Shown: positions 1-13,894 of the stretch, one piece after another
Layout: the number at the start of each line of letters is the position of its first letter
Numbering within the stretch: the first letter of the stretch is position 1
Origin: Globodera rostochiensis
Lineage: Eukaryota > Nematoda > Chromadorea > Rhabditida > Heteroderidae
NCBI GenBank assembly: GCA_018350325.1
Contig: JAEVLN010000012.1
Location: 2,315,991 to 2,379,990, forward strand
Length of the DNA: 64,000 nucleotides
Direction of reading: 5' to 3'
Notes under the pieces: model-generated
Seen by the model: the letters and a program-made list of their open reading frames with translations, nothing else
What the model was told of the DNA's origin: nothing
The model's database searches: none
Made by a program: the position numbers and the translations under genes

Positions 1-2361
1 AAACTTATTGTTAGCTCAAGAAGTCGGGTTACAGATGATGTTTTTGTTGAAGTCAGTGTTAGCATTAACCGTTCATTTTTATGTGTCCATTTCAGCAATG
101 CCATCGATAGCGCGCTGGACAGTGAAGACGGAAGCGATACGGAGGATAATTATGATGGCACCAAAGCATTGCCTGGTTTTTCTTCTTTTTTTTGTTTGCT
201 TTTGCTTTTAAAAAATTTAACAAATTTTCAGACCCCAGCGAATACGACGAGAATGGACATGAGGGCAACGACTGCAAAGTGTGGCGCAATCCGATGGCAC
301 TTTTTCGGGGCGCCGAATACCAACGGTTTACGCGCGAGACGGGCCAGGAGCCGCTCACTTTCTACGACCTGAACCTTTCCGCGCAGGACCACCAAACTTT
401 TTTCTGTTGTGAGGCCGACGCGGGAAAGGAGGACTTGGAAAGTACGGCTTCTTCTTCCCGTTCACAATAACTGTTCCGTTCTTTCTTAAGTTATGTCCAT
501 GGTTTGGCGTGAGAGGGACAGCCAAGTGCGAATTTCCGATGCCAAACGGGCGTTGAAGGCCAATTCTGAATGCGCTTCGGCACTCATTTTGTCAATTCTT
601 AATACAATTATTATAATTATATTTTCATTTATCGTTTCTTTTTTTTTTAGGTTAGCCGAAGAATTTTGCCAAACGATTGCCGAAGTGGAAGAAACGTTGA
701 GGTGCTGCTGCAAAAACATTTTAGTTATTTGTGGTGATTTCGTTTTGTTCAAGGAAAGCACTGAGAATCGTTGAAGGAATGTACAAACGGAGTCAGGCCG
801 CCATGTATCCCGACCCGGAATCGCAGCAAAGTTCGTTTTTTTGTTTGTTTGCTAAAACTGAATTTTGTGTCACAAATGTTGGGGGATTTTTTGAAATTTA
901 GAGAGTAGGGACATCAACATGCTGGTGTTTATCCGTCGTCGGCTCGCCATGTGCGCCAGGCGGCAGGGACGCGTTCGGGAGGCAATTAAAATGATGCGGG
1001 ACGTGAGTGTCTTTTTTTCTGTTTACATTTTTTCATAATCCCAATTTGTTTGTTCAGCTTATCAAAGAGTTCCCCACTTTGGTAATTGATTCATATTTTT
1101 TGATTGAGTTTTTCGATTCAACAAATTTTATACGTAACAGAATGTAATGAACATCCACGAGAATCTGATCGAGGCATTGCTTGAACAGCGCGCCTATGCG
1201 GACACAATGGCGGTGTTGGCCAAATACGACTCATACGACGGTCTTCAGTCAAATAAAAAGGCCGAAAATCATTGACTTATCCCTTTTTTCTTAGATTGCA
1301 TAATGACAAAGTCGGCTACCGTCTGCTTCACCTCGGCTTTGCTCAAAGCTCGTGGGGTAGCGGATAAATTTGAGCCGGAAACGATGCGAAAGCGCGGCTT
1401 CTCTTCAGCGGAGTTGGGCGCTGTCGAAGCAATTCACCGAGCAGTCGAATTTGTATAAAACGCGAAATTAAACATCCAAAAACTTTTAGTCTTTCTTTGT
1501 TAAACTTGCAGAATCCGCACGTTCCGTTGTATTTGCTGGAGCTGAAAGCCGTCACTTTGCCGCCTGAGCACATTTTAAAGCGAGGCGATTCCGAAGCGGT
1601 GGCCTACGCTTTTTGGCACTTGCAGCATTGGAAACGAGTGGAGGGCGCCCTTCAGTTGCTGCAGTACACGTGGGAAGGAAGTGAGTGACACAAAACGGCG
1701 GGGGGGGGGGTATTTTGTGCAAACAAATTCAATTTGTTTTCTTTTATTTATTTTAATAATATTTTAATCGTTGATCATTTGACAGAATTGATATGTATAA
1801 ACACATCCTTCAATTCAAATTCGTTAATATTTTTTTAGCTTTTCGGATGCTGCCAAATCCGACAGAGAAAGGCCATCTGTTTTTCCCCTATCCGGCATGC
1901 ACTGAAGCGGCGGACAAGGAGTTGCTTCCGGGTGATTTGAACTAAATTAAATAATAAGTGTGTAAACTTTAAGCTTATCATGAGGTATCGGTCTACCCGA
2001 AGAAGGAATTTCCAGTTTGGACCCTTTTCGCGTCGATGTTTTCTTGCAGGTACTCCTCGACCATGTTTTGTTGCATAACAACACATCACTCTTTTTAGTA
2101 TTGCCATTTTTGCCATTCTCTTTCACCAGTATCCGGATGAAACCGTTCTCTTCATTCAATCCGTACGTTTTGGTCCAATTTATTATTAAAATTATTTTAG
2201 AACAACAACAACAATTTTCACAGATGGCCAAAAGTGCGTTGGCCTCGCTGTACGCACTGTGGGATTACCTGTGGACATTGGTTCCCGAGAATATTATGGG
2301 TCTTATCGCCTCCAAACCGTCGGCAGTGCCGCCCGTCCCAACCACCGGTGGTCACCATTGA
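1..2361 (+). CDS. ST7: ST7 (suppressor of tumorigenicity 7) homologue, 5' truncated by the window edge
   Basis: Conserved eukaryotic membrane protein with TPR-like repeats; molecular role poorly defined. The N-terminal membrane segments lie before base 1, so the gene is partial. Fourteen exons join in one frame: 1-175, 232-441, 491-590, 651-701, 754-830, 902-1002, 1058-1081, 1141-1240, 1295-1452, 1512-1680, 1839-1931, 1974-2049, 2099-2162, 2224-2361. Family landmarks read straight through the junctions: [16 protein letters not shown] and [11 protein letters not shown] early, [54 protein letters not shown] and [13 protein letters not shown], then a hydrophobic C-terminal stretch ([10 protein letters not shown]). 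It ends GGHH-stop at 2361. The first stretch (1-95) is read without an intron because no donor there keeps the frame, though a TTTCAG at 91-95 looks like an acceptor. MON2 follows on the same strand 550 bases later. Confidence 0.93.
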
Positions 2362-2911
2362 GACGTGTGCCAGTTTTTGGCATTTCAACCAATTTTCTTA
2401 TTTTTGGTAGCCAAATTTGTTGTGTTTTTCTTCTGCCCCTCTGGATGTAGCCAAAAATGGCAATTAAAAAATTGGTAAATATATATTTTATTGAAGTCAA
2501 AGGGATTTTCAGAAAAATTTTACTTTTCGCTGGCGCTACGTCCGTCCTTCACTGTTCCTTATGCCGACACTTCCGTCAAATCCCCCCCCCCCTTTCTTTT
2601 ATTTGCAGAAAATACTCCTCGAAAAACTTGTCATGAATTGAATTGAACCACAAATTCTCAAGCTCTCTGCCTAACCGACCTAAACTTCGCTGAATAGGAC
2701 ACCAACGCTTTGGATCTCGCACTTTGTTCCAATTTTCATAATTTGTTTCTTCTCCTCCGAATTTTTTTTTTTTGGTTGACGAATAATAAAATTGTTCGCG
2801 CCTTTCTTTCTCCTTCATTTTGTGTGGGCTTTGAACTTTTTGCAAAATGATTTTATTTTTGAATGATTGTTTTGCATTTGATGAGAATGATTTCGAAAAG
2901 AACGGAAGAGA
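2362..2911. other. ST7-MON2 intergenic region
   Basis: 550 bases. AT-rich 3' flank of ST7 (an AATTAAA-like poly(A) signal near 2461), a C10-type run at 2581-2592 and a T-rich tract near 2761. No coding exon is supported. Short acceptor-like AG sites lie just upstream of the MON2 start. Confidence 0.6.
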
Positions 2912-5900
2912 ATGGCCTCGTCCGTCGCCCCTGGCATTGTCCAGCAAAATGACCCGAAGAAACTGGTGGAATATTTGATGGGCGACCTGCGACTGCTTTC
3001 CACAGAGGCAAAGAAGAAGTACAACCACATCAAGGAGGTGTGTCACACAACAGAAGTTGGAGCCGTACAATGCCTTTTTCTTTCTCAAATAAATGAATCC
3101 CTAAATCGAGACCGGGGATGAAAAATGCAGCCCCGGGCTCAACCTGCTCTAATTCCAATTATTGTTGTGGCTGTTTCAGGCCGCCGAGTCCGGGCTGGTC
3201 AAAGTGCGCAACATCAGTTCGTCCGCCTCGTCTTCGGACAATCTCTTGCAAAGTTTTCGCTCATTGTGCACCGAAATTGTGCACCCATTTTTGCTTGGAT
3301 GTTCCAGCAAAAACCCCCGACTTGTTCAAATCTCTCTGCAAAGCATTCAAAAACTGCTCCAATTTCTCGCCATCGACCGCAACGCCGTGCCAGGCATTGT
3401 CAACGAATTGTGGGCACTGACAGAGGCCGAATGCGAAGAATTGAAAGGTGCCGGGAGTGTTGGCATGGATTTATTGCATTTAGAATTAAAATTTTTATTA
3501 TTAAATATGATTTTAATTTGAATTGGAAGTAGAATTTTAGTTTTGCAAACAATAACGACATTCGTGAGCACTGAATTGCTGGTCACTGATTGGGCTTTGG
3601 CCAAAGTAAGCGGTTTTTGTTGTTCAAAATATTGCTTCTTCTTAATCGGCCCTTTCAGTGCATTGTGTTGGCGTTCCGTCTGAACTTTTCCAAGGACTCC
3701 TCCGTGATCAACGCCGCCTCCGCAGCCGTTCGCCATTTGTTCAGCACCGTTTTTGAGCGTGCCTTTCAAGAGGACGGAATGCGCGGCGTCGGCACGGAAG
3801 AAATGAAAATTTTGCCGCAACAAAAAAATTTGGCCGCAAACGTCCAACAAAGTTTGGCCCCGCCGACGTTGCGGCCGGCGGCGGCGGATGCATTTTTGTT
3901 GCTGCGCGACCTTTGCATTCTGATCAGACGGGAGAACCCAACTTGGTTGATCGGAATCCACAAAATCACACCAATTCTGGCGCTGGAACTGCTCGAGTCG
4001 GTGGTCAAGTTCTACCCAAGCATTTTCTTCCGGGTAAAAAGCACCAGAGATTGGTGACGGACGGACTTTTTTTATTTTGATGTTTTGCTTAGCATTCCGA
4101 ATTTACTGAGCTGCTGAAGGGCTACATTTGTCCCCAAGTGATCAAATTGATTGTGGGCGAACGCGAAATTTCGCTGTCTTCATCAACGACAAATGGCGGC
4201 GTTGTCCCGCCGTCCAACAGCACTCAGAACCGATCACTTCCAATTTCGGCCGCCCTTCTCACACAGCAACAGCAGCACCACCAACAGCAACATGGCCAAA
4301 TTGTGACCAAAGCTCGAGACTTTCCCATTATGATACGCTCCATGCGAATATCGCTCGCGCTGCTCACAAATTACCACTCAATTTTGGTATGTCCCGATCA
4401 CTTTTACTTTTTTATCCCATAATTTTTGAAGACAACTCATTGATCAACAAATCTTTTTTTTTTTGCTTCTAGGCTTCACAAAACGAGCTAATCCTCAGCA
4501 TTCTGCTCGACCTTCTCTGCATGCCCACCAATTCGTGGGAGGCAGCGGTTGCCATTGAAGTGTTTCGTAAAATTATGGCACAACCAACGCTGTTGAAGTA
4601 AGGCGGAATGAATACGTGCCAGAATTATTTGGTCACAAAGTCTAAATTATGCCATTTCTAATTTATTAAAGATGGCTTTGTGCCAGGGATGAGGGAGGAA
4701 AGTTTGTGGAATTGCTCTTTTCCCGTCTGACCGCCTTTCTGCGGAGATGCTTAGAAGAAGGTGAACTTTGGAACAAATTTCTTCCAAAATTTGTAATTAT
4801 CCCAAAACCACCATAAAATTAAAATTTCCGATTGTTTCATTAATTACGGAACAATTAACCAATTCGATTCACTCCGTTTTTAGCTGCAAATGACTCCCCA
4901 AGTGTGCGCGAGGACAAGGTTGGCGGCCAACAAGGCTTCATCTTCAAAGGTGCAATAAAATAAATTTTGTTTTCAAAGGCAATTAATTCGTTTTGTTTTT
5001 AGGAGTTTTTTTGCCGTTTGACGAGAGGCAACTGTCCCAAAAGCGTTCAATTCTGTGAGTCTTGTCGCAATTCACCCCCCGGCACTCTTTGGACGTATTG
5101 CTTTTTCTTCTCAGTTTGGATTGGCTGGACAAACACAGTGCCGAGCGAATCCCCGAGGCGTATTGTCTGTCGGTTGGTTTTGCCACTTTGGTGGACGCCA
5201 CGGGCGCCGTTTGCTCGGCGGTGGAGGGCGAACTTTTGCCGGACAAAGGCAGCGCTGAGGGAGAGGAGCCAATGCCGGAGGGGAAGAACAGCTCCACGGC
5301 ATCACCCGAATTTGGTGGTCAAACTCCCCGCTTTTTTTTAACCTTTTTTAGTTCAGATGTGGCCAAAGAACTGTTCCAAGTCGCCCATCCCTTTCTGACT
5401 TCGGGTCTTTCCACTTTACTCGAGTTTAGGTGTTCAACGCCGGTTTTCAATTAAAAAACAAAATAATTTTGTTGCTTTTTTTAGTGTCGACGACTCCGTC
5501 ACGGAACATTTGCTGAATTGTCTTACGTCAATGATCACTTTGGCATGCAAACTTGGGAATGCCGAAGCCAAACATTCTTTGCTGAAAGCATTTTGTCGCG
5601 CGGTTAGTTTGGCGGAAGGAACAAATTATAATAGGAAAAGCCGTCGATCGAATGTGCCATCAAAATGGGGAAGCCCAATCTTTTGTTTAGGCTTTGCCAT
5701 GCCAATATTTTTCGCGCTTTGTCGGCTCCAACGTGCCGGCGGTTTCAATGCAAAACATTTCCGTGTCCAACGGGACAGCAGCCGGCACCCTGTCGCTTAA
5801 CGATTTGAGCTTAAAGGGTAATTAATAATTTAAGAATTTATTTCTTTGATTTTACACCCTCCAAACTTCACAGAGTCATCGGTTGAACCAACCCAAGTCG

Positions 5901-8900
5901 TCGCGATGGGTACAGTTTGTCCAAGTCCGCATCATCCCTCCCAATATTTCAACACAACCGTTATGGTGATTTGTTTATTCTTTTGGCCCCCCCTTCAAAT
6001 CATCGTCAAAAGTTCAGATGACTGCCAAAAATTTGCAAGTTGCCCGACTTTTGATCAATTGTGTGCATGTTAACGCCCATTTGTTGGGTGGCTGTTGGGA
6101 GATGGTGTTGACCACCATCCAGGTTCGTTCGTCGCGTACTCCCGTCGATGGTTAATTCTAAAAATGATTTTTTTGTTTATTTGTTTTTGGTTTTCAGTCA
6201 AAAAACTCCAATTTGTCCTTAAGCATTTTGTTTGGATCATCGGCCTCCGTCCCACTTCCATGGGCACTTTTCGTGCCGGAGGCGAGACTAAGCCCGCATC
6301 GGAAGGCGGAGGGATTATGTCCACCACTTCGACATCGGCAGCGAGTACGGTGATTCTGACTACGGCCGCCAGCTCGGAATTGCCGGACTTGGTGGGTCAA
6401 ACGATGCAGTGAGTGCCTTAAAAGGTTAAAATTTGCCTTTCAGAATCAGCAACTGAACATGCTCTTTGAGTCGACCTCTTCGCTGGACGAAGTGTCCATC
6501 CATCACATCATCGCCGCCCTCTGCAAGCTTTCCAACGAGTCAATGATGGTATTGTTGTTGCCCTTTCAAAATGCCAATGTTGTCAATGCCATCCGTTGAA
6601 TTCGACGTTTTGTTTGAGGTGGCCCAAGTGAGCTCTCGCGAGACGTCCTTCTTCTCCGTCGCCAAACTGCTCCAAACCGCGCTGGTCAACCTTTCGCGTC
6701 TGCACGTGTTTTGGCGGCCAGTCACTGCACATCTAATTGAGGTAATGGAATTAATTATGTAAATGTGAACAAATCTTTCAGCTTTGCGGACATTCCAACA
6801 TCGCCACGCGGGAATGGGGCGCCGTTTCCTTAACACAATTAGTCAAAAGTGCAATGAAACAAACACTTGCCGAATTCCGTGTGACCGAAACCAACAAAAA
6901 GACGCCAAATGTTGAAGAGATTACGGTAATTACTAATTAGTCTCATTTAAGTTCATTTTTGCGCTCATTTTTATCTCTTTTCAGAAAAGAGAGCAGCTCA
7001 TTTTGAACCCGTTGGCGGCAATTAACGAAATTGAATATTTGGATGTACGCGTTAAACAATTGGGTGGGCACTTTCATATTTATAATATTTTTCTTGAAAT
7101 TTTTTCCTTTAATTGCGCAGATTGTCTGATGCGAATTCTGCAGGCCGACAGTCGTCCCATTGAGGCTCCGTTGTGGTCGTCCGTCTTGCAAATTGTAACT
7201 TCTGTGGTCGTGCCGGATTCGCGAATGAACACAATGTCCTCCTTTTTTGGCACTTTTATTCTCTTTTAAATGCTCTTTCTTTTTAGTACCGATCCTCAAC
7301 TGATCGATCAAGCTTTCCGGGTTCTCTCGCTGGTGATCAAAGAATTTCTTACCGTCGTTCCATTTGAATGTGTCGAAATGCTCGTCGAAACGGACGCCCT
7401 CTATGGCCAACAGCAAATTCACCTGAACGTTGCTTTGGCTTCTGTCGGCCAATTGGTCAGGCACAAAAGATTGGGTTGATACGGCGAAATTGTTGGCATT
7501 TTCGAGATTCTCGTTTCGAAAATTTTGTTTGTTTTGATTTTAGTGGGACATTTCCGACTTTGTGCGGCGGGCCCAGCAAAGCGTACGGAAGGAGGAGGAG
7601 GAGAAGGCGTGGCTTTGCATTTACGCGGCGTTGGGTCGTTTGTGTGTGGACGCGCGTCCGCCAGTGCGAAAAAGTGCGTGCGACACGCTTTTACAAACGG
7701 TCGCGGCACATGGACAGGCACTCGGCACGCAAAGATGGGCGGAGATGCTCACCGATGTTCGTTCGTTCGTTTGTTTGTTGGCACAATTTTTGGAATTTAA
7801 TAATTATATTAGTCATGCAGCATTGTTGTCCACAAGCCCCAAGTCCATGTCGTATTTTTAACTCTTTTTTTCAGGTGCTTTTTCCAATGTTGGACCGTGT
7901 TCGACACCTCACCCAAACGGCGTCCACACACCGTTCCAACACTTCAAGCCTCGGAGCCCCGAACATAATGATCCATCATTCCAGAGACACGTTGGGAAAG
8001 AGTTCAATTCAATAATTTTATTTTGATCCATTTTAGCGAATCAAAGCAATGGGCTGAAACAAGCGTAAAAACATTGGGTGGAGTGGTCAAAATTTTCAAC
8101 GCTCAACGTCCGATGCTGCTCCAATTGGGTACAAACAAATTGATCGAATCAATCAATTTAAATGAACCAATTATTTTTGATGTTATTCAGGTGGTTTTTC
8201 CGATTTTTGGTCTCAGCTGCTGACGCACATCGAACTGGCTGCCAAAGCGGACAATGCCGAGATGAGTTTGGCAGCACTGAAAAACATGCAGGATTTGTTG
8301 TTTGGTCGACAACAACAAACGGAGTCCTCACACCAATCGATCGGCGTTCGTGGGAAGCAATCCATGGCGAATGTCAGGTAGTGTTGGTGAATGGAATGGA
8401 GAAAGAATCTACGGGGATTGGGGGGGGCGACTTAAAAATTTGAGGATTTATTTTGACAATTCTTAATTTACACTTGGAACCATCGAACATCGCCTCACTT
8501 ACCACACTGAATTTTATTGTTTTATTTGGCCTTTGCTCCAAAAACATTCAGCCAATCGAATCCAAATTCCCTTGCAGAACTTACACCGACCTCTCCGCCA
8601 ATCCCTCACTGCCCGAGCCGTTGTGGTTGGTCTGCTGGTCATTTTGGCTTCGAATTGCCCAGGCCATCGTCTCGCCCGACTGTCCCGCCACATTGGACTT
8701 TGTTGCGCCCTCCCCCCACACGCCGTCTAACGAGTCCCCCTTCATTCCATCAACAAAGTTCCTTCTACTAAATTGGTACCCCTATTCATTCACTCTCCCG
8801 TCCTTCAGAAAACACTTTGTCCCCGGCCTTTATCATTTGACCACCCTTTTGGAGATGTTCCAGCAACTTTTCCATCGTGTCCGACACCAAATACCGGTCG

Positions 8901-11473
8901 AAGATGTCCGATCTCAACGGCTCTCTCAGATATTCCAAGTGACATCATCCCCTTCTCAAACAGAACAATTTCCTTCCCTCACCCCCAGGAAATCGCCGCA
9001 ATTCCATTAGCCAACGACCCGATTTCGATTTCCGCTCATAACACGGCTGAACAGCTCCATCCAGCCCAGGAAAGTCTGCTGAACAGCATACGACTTGTCA
9101 TCCAGGCAAATACTGCTCGAATTCTTCTTAATATTTCTTAATGTTAGGAGCAAATTGAGTCGAATTCCCCGTTGCGGCCCGCTCTTCCCGACCTTCTCCG
9201 ACTGTGAGAGTCGTCAATTGTTGCCATTTTGCGTTGTCTAAATAAATGTAAACCTTTCAGACTCCTTTCATTCTTCCAATTCGCCGTCCAACCTCCGGTC
9301 AACAAATTTTCCGCTGTTTTCTCCGCTGCTCCGTCACAAAAAGTCGTCCCCAATACGGTGAATTACCCGTTGGACATTGAATTTTGATTGACAAATTTAA
9401 AATGTTTGCGATTCATTCGAAATAAATTATTCCCCATTTGGAGAATGTGCAATGTCCGCCGTCACAAAATACGATACTCTTTGCTGAAGTCAGTTTGAAG
9501 ACGGCGTTGGAGTTCTACACGAAAACGGTCGCATTCGATGAGGTGAATTATATCGTTCATTTACAATATTCAGAAACAGGCACACATATCGGTGAGGGGG
9601 GGGGGGGTGGGGAAATTGTTTCCCATTTTATTGTATTCCCTACAAATATCCAGCTAATTATTATTTAATATTCGGCCATTTTGTCCTGCATTTGCCCTTT
9701 TTTTGCGACACATTCTGGCATATTTCTTACACATTCCAACATTTTCAGGTGCTCCAACAGACCGTTCTCACTGACATTGTCAAGGTAAAGGCGCGCCAAT
9801 GAAAGAGTTTTTCGTTTCTTTAAACAAATTATGCTTTTGTTATTATTATTATTATTTATCAGCGTCTCGCCGAACCGTTGTCACTGAAGTACCGGTGTCC
9901 CAGCCAATCCACTTGGCAACTCTCCGCCACAACTCTCATAAAGGTTTGGTCTAAGCTTTCAGTCCAAAAACAACTAAAACTGCTTAATTCACATTTCAAG
10001 GCTTGCCAAGTTGGGTTTCCAATTGCGCGTGAAAACGGTGAAAATTTTGACGAATTGGACAGAAATCGTCGTTTAATTAATCAATTACAAAATCCATTTA
10101 GTCAACCTGTTCAAAGGCCTTTGGCCTGCATTTGCAATGGCCATTGAAAACTTCCTTTTTTCGCCAAGGCAAAACTCTTTGCCCAAAGTCTCCAAATTTC
10201 GGCCCCTTTTCTCAGCAAATCGGCGCATCCGCTGAACGCCGACGAGCGCAAACGGCACGAGTTCATCGACTGTTTGGCCATCGAACTGATCCGTACCGAA
10301 CTGTTGCCGTACGCCGCGACATTGCCGCGCGAATTCATGCAACGCATAATCGACATTCTCAACAGAGGCTCCATCAACACAATGGACTCTCATGACGTTC
10401 TGGGTGTGTTCAGTTGTTCCCGTACACACATTTTAAAAACAGTCCAAAGCTAAATTGGTTGGACAGTTCCGTCTTTTGCCTTTCAATTCTGTTTCGTCAT
10501 CACATGCCCCGTCCTGTGGACTTTCGCAATAGTGCACGCACTTTTATGCCGGGACCAAGAATTTTGGGCACCTTAAAATTCCACTCTTTTCCCCCATTTT
10601 TGGGTTTCCACGGTTTCTCCGATTCTTTGCACAATCATCACCTCCCTCACGTTCATTCAGCTTCAGACGCTTATCAGCAGCGCGCCGACCTTTCCCGCGT
10701 TTGCTTCGACTCGCTTTTATCGCTCTCTCAAACGGACGCGACGACCGCCGCCGCCACGGCGACAACGACGCGCCACCACCAACAGAAGTCGCCGACGACG
10801 TCGTCGTCGAGTGGCGGCGGTTTTCTGAGAAACACAAGCCAAACGACCGCCGCGTGCTCTTCGCTGGGCGCAACGGCCATCGCGTCGTTGCTGCAGCGCT
10901 GCAGCAAAGTCAGCGGGGGGGGGGGGGGGACCCAACACTTTCATATTTTTGGATGTTTCCCTCGTCAAATAATCTCTGTTGGACATTGACCAAAATTCTA
11001 AAAAAAACGTTTACAAAACCCTAACCCTCTCATATTGTTTTAAAAAAAGCATTTTTGTTTCTCAGGTACTTAACGACTACGCGAAGGATGCGAGTTTTTT
11101 TGTTGTTGCTTCGTTTCAAATCAAAGAGTAACGCGTCCATTTGCAGGAACAAACGGCCGGACATTTCCGTCTCCCGCAAGAGCGCATTTTTGAGTCCATT
11201 TCCGCCCTCCAGGCAATAACGGCACTCATTGAGGGCTTTTCGCGGAATCCGAACAACCCAACGCTTTATTCCCACCTCGTCACCCTGCACCCGTCGTTGG
11301 TTTGTGCTTTAATTACAATAAATGACTCGGACGGACTTAACACCAACCATTTTTCACACTTCCAGGTCCAGCTGATCCCCAGTTCTCGAGGCGACCACCA
11401 AGTGGAATTGGCTCTGATGACCTGCCTTAACTCCTACCAAACCCTTCTTTTGCTGAATTTGCACAACAAATAA
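2912..11473 (+). CDS. MON2: MON2 homologue, regulator of endosome-to-Golgi trafficking (Sec7/BIG-like scaffold)
   Basis: Large Golgi/endosome scaffold related to BIG/GBF Arf-GEFs but without the Sec7 catalytic domain. About 41 exons give roughly 1,775 residues, close to other animal MON2. Landmarks in order: DLRLLSTEAKKKY and KEAAESGLVKVR (N-terminal DCB-like region, exons 2912-3037 and 3180-3447), CIVLAFRLNFSKD (3659-4033), CPQVIKLI (4093-4386), IPEAYCLSVGF (5115-), LFESTSSLDEVSIHHII (6444-6548), SVAKLLQTALVNL (6619-6741), WLCIYAALGRLCVDARP (7544-7756), IHHSRDT joined to ESKQWAET (7875-7990, 8037-8128), EPLSLKYRCPSQSTWQL (9863-9943), LPREFMQRIIDILNRGSI (10216-10403) and NDYAKD joined to EQTAGHFRLP (11066-11089, 11147-11299). 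The last exon, 11366-11473, ends LLNLHNK. Introns are mostly 45-60 bases. The join at 6122-6198 and the donors near 9099/9106 and 11089 are the least certain. Confidence 0.93.
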
Positions 11474-13894
11474 ACAACGTCCGTTTCATTGAAAAAACAG
11501 CTTCCCCCCCACGAATATTTAATTTATCAACTTCCCGTTGAAAGAGCACAATTATTGTGATTGGTTCTCCTCCAACTTTTCACTTAATTTGTAACACATT
11601 GTGTCACGTCGTATCCGTTTTCCTTTCACATGGATTTTTTAACATAATAATACTTTTATTTGATACGAATTTACATGACTTATAAACTTTTTTGTGTTTA
11701 TTGTGTCAATTGGTGAAGCCGAGGCGTAGGCTGTGACTTACTTATGAACCCACTAATTATAAAGCGCTAACATTTCCTAAAATCACTTCCAGCGGGGGGT
11801 TTTTTCATTTTGTAACAATATTCGGCTACTCACACAACCAAAGGGGGGAGCCAGAAATTATTTCCGGTGGATTTTTTTCGGGGGGGGGGTAATTTTAAAA
11901 ATCTCGAAGCCTCCCTGCCCACACATTTTCTAATTTTTTGAATATCAAACCTGATCTTTGAACACCTTCATTAGCATTGTTATCATATTTTTCTAAAAAC
12001 TCTTTTAGGTTTCAAAAAGAACTTACAGTTATTGTTTCGTCCAATTGCTTAGCTTTTGCCTGTTTAAACCTTCCGATTATTTGTTTCCGAGCTAAAATTG
12101 TTGGTTTTGATTCCTTACCGTCATTTGTTTGAATTTTCTCGGCTGTGCCCTCGGTTTTTTGCTCTTCGACAAAGCCCTACCACAAAAAGAGGCACAACCC
12201 AAGAGAAGCCCACAAAATGCAATTAATTTCTTAATCTTTGTTTGTTGTATAAATCATCCGAGTTCGAACTCCAAATAATGACAGACACTAATTTGTAAGT
12301 CTTTTTATGGAAGGGATTAGAAAAGCAAGGGAATGAATTCTTTCCATTTGGATGGCTCTCGCTCAACCGCTGGCACCGGATTGAACTGTGATACCAAGCC
12401 TTTGTAAGCGAACAGGCATCACACTTCAATCGGGTAAAAGCGGCTAAGGCACTTTTGCATTCCGCGGCAATAAATTGGTTGAATATTGTAAGCGCTCTTT
12501 TATTCTGGCGGGCCTGCACATGTGCATCGGTTTATTGCAAAAGCATCGCTGCACAAGGTTCAGTCCCTCCAGAATGATGAGATGCCAATGTTTGAAAAAA
12601 GTGAATGAGATTTTTTGTCACCAAATTATTTAGAAGTTTGAATGGTGACAGAGTTTCCAATTTATTTGAATCAAATGATTTGAATGTACGGCGTACTCTC
12701 TCCGTCCCGTGTCCCGCTGGGTACTGTCTAGTCACCGATCTGATCGCTGTCAGATTAAATGGGTGGACTCGAAAATACCCAGTGGGTCGCGAAAGGAACC
12801 AAATAATGTTCAAAATGTAACAAATAATTGAAGAAAATGTTGCAGTCGTAAGAAATAAAATAAATATTTAAAGAAAGTGAATTTGAGGGAGGGAATGGCG
12901 CGTTTAAATAGGCAAAATGAAACGGAATTGGCTGAATGACCGTCGTCTGTTTTTGTTCGTCATTTGGCGAAAAAAATTTCGCAATGATTCATTGTGTTGG
13001 CGTTTTGCCCATAATGCAAATTCAAAATGTTTCTTCCAATTCCCAAAGACACTTCACACCCGTTGTTCGCAAATGAGGCAAAGCAAAGGTTGGTTTTGGC
13101 TGATGAGAAAGTGGGGGGGGGGGGGGGAGACGAATGAATGAATTTGACGGGGGGGGGGCCGTTGGAATTGGGCGACGCGACGGTTGTGGGTCGCCCCCGG
13201 CTCATCCCCCGCCCGCCCCGTCTTCGTCCGTCTCATCTCCGTTCCCCCCCCCCCTAAGTTCGCGTCCCCCCCCCCCCAATCTCCGCCCTTAAATGTCTTT
13301 CATTCTTTCGCCTTTCCCGCCATTTCCCAGCCAATCCCTCTCTTTCTCTGCCGACACATTTCTCTTTCTCTCTCCCATCCTCAACCATTTCAAATGATAT
13401 TTTGCCCGCCAAAACCTCGTCCCCCCCCCCGTCCATTGTTTCCATTTGGGAAGACGCCTCCGAAGAGAAGAAAAAGAGCGTTTTTGAATTTATGCCCTCA
13501 GCAAAAGAGGGGAGGTCATAGAACGGGGGGGGGGGGGGAGACTCTCCAAATGACCCCAAAAGCCTTCCCCTGCGGCAATCTGTGAAATTTTATCAGTCCA
13601 AAGTGACGGGGCGATATATATGCGCATGTATTTTATGTTTAAATAAACTTCTAAAATAATTAGAGCCGTCCAATTCCGCCGAATTGTTGGACGAAATGGC
13701 CATAAATATCGGAGAGAAAAGAAAGAAAAATGAATGAAAATGACGCAAGCAAATACATAAAACTCAATTTCAGTGTCTAAAAATGGTCTCTATACGTTAC
13801 ATTTTGTAATAATATGTTCCTTGAAAAAGACTTTGTTGGGCGACAAATTAAAGATGGGACAGGAAAACTCGTAGTCTGATAAATATGTCAATTA
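11474..13894. other. MON2-DM gene intergenic region, no gene recognised
   Basis: AT-rich DNA with scattered G/C runs (11881-11889, 13111-13127, 13148-13158, 13244-13279, 13421-13431, 13525-13539). Open frames here are short, overlap on both strands and show no family motif. The first bases form the MON2 3' flank (AATAAA at 11470-11475 overlaps the stop codon). I see no tRNA, snRNA or spliced-leader RNA gene. Confidence 0.6.

Noticed and set aside
8758..8808. Reading MON2 through 8758-8808 without an intron
   Set aside because: The frame is open, but removing the 51-base GT-AG intron gives FIPSTKKHFVPGL, which fits the family better.
11020..11032. Telomere-like CCCTAACCCT
   Set aside because: A single short occurrence inside a MON2 intron; no array.
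12223..12813. ORFs of 90-98 codons between MON2 and the DM gene
   Set aside because: Composition and lack of motifs suggest chance frames in AT-rich DNA.
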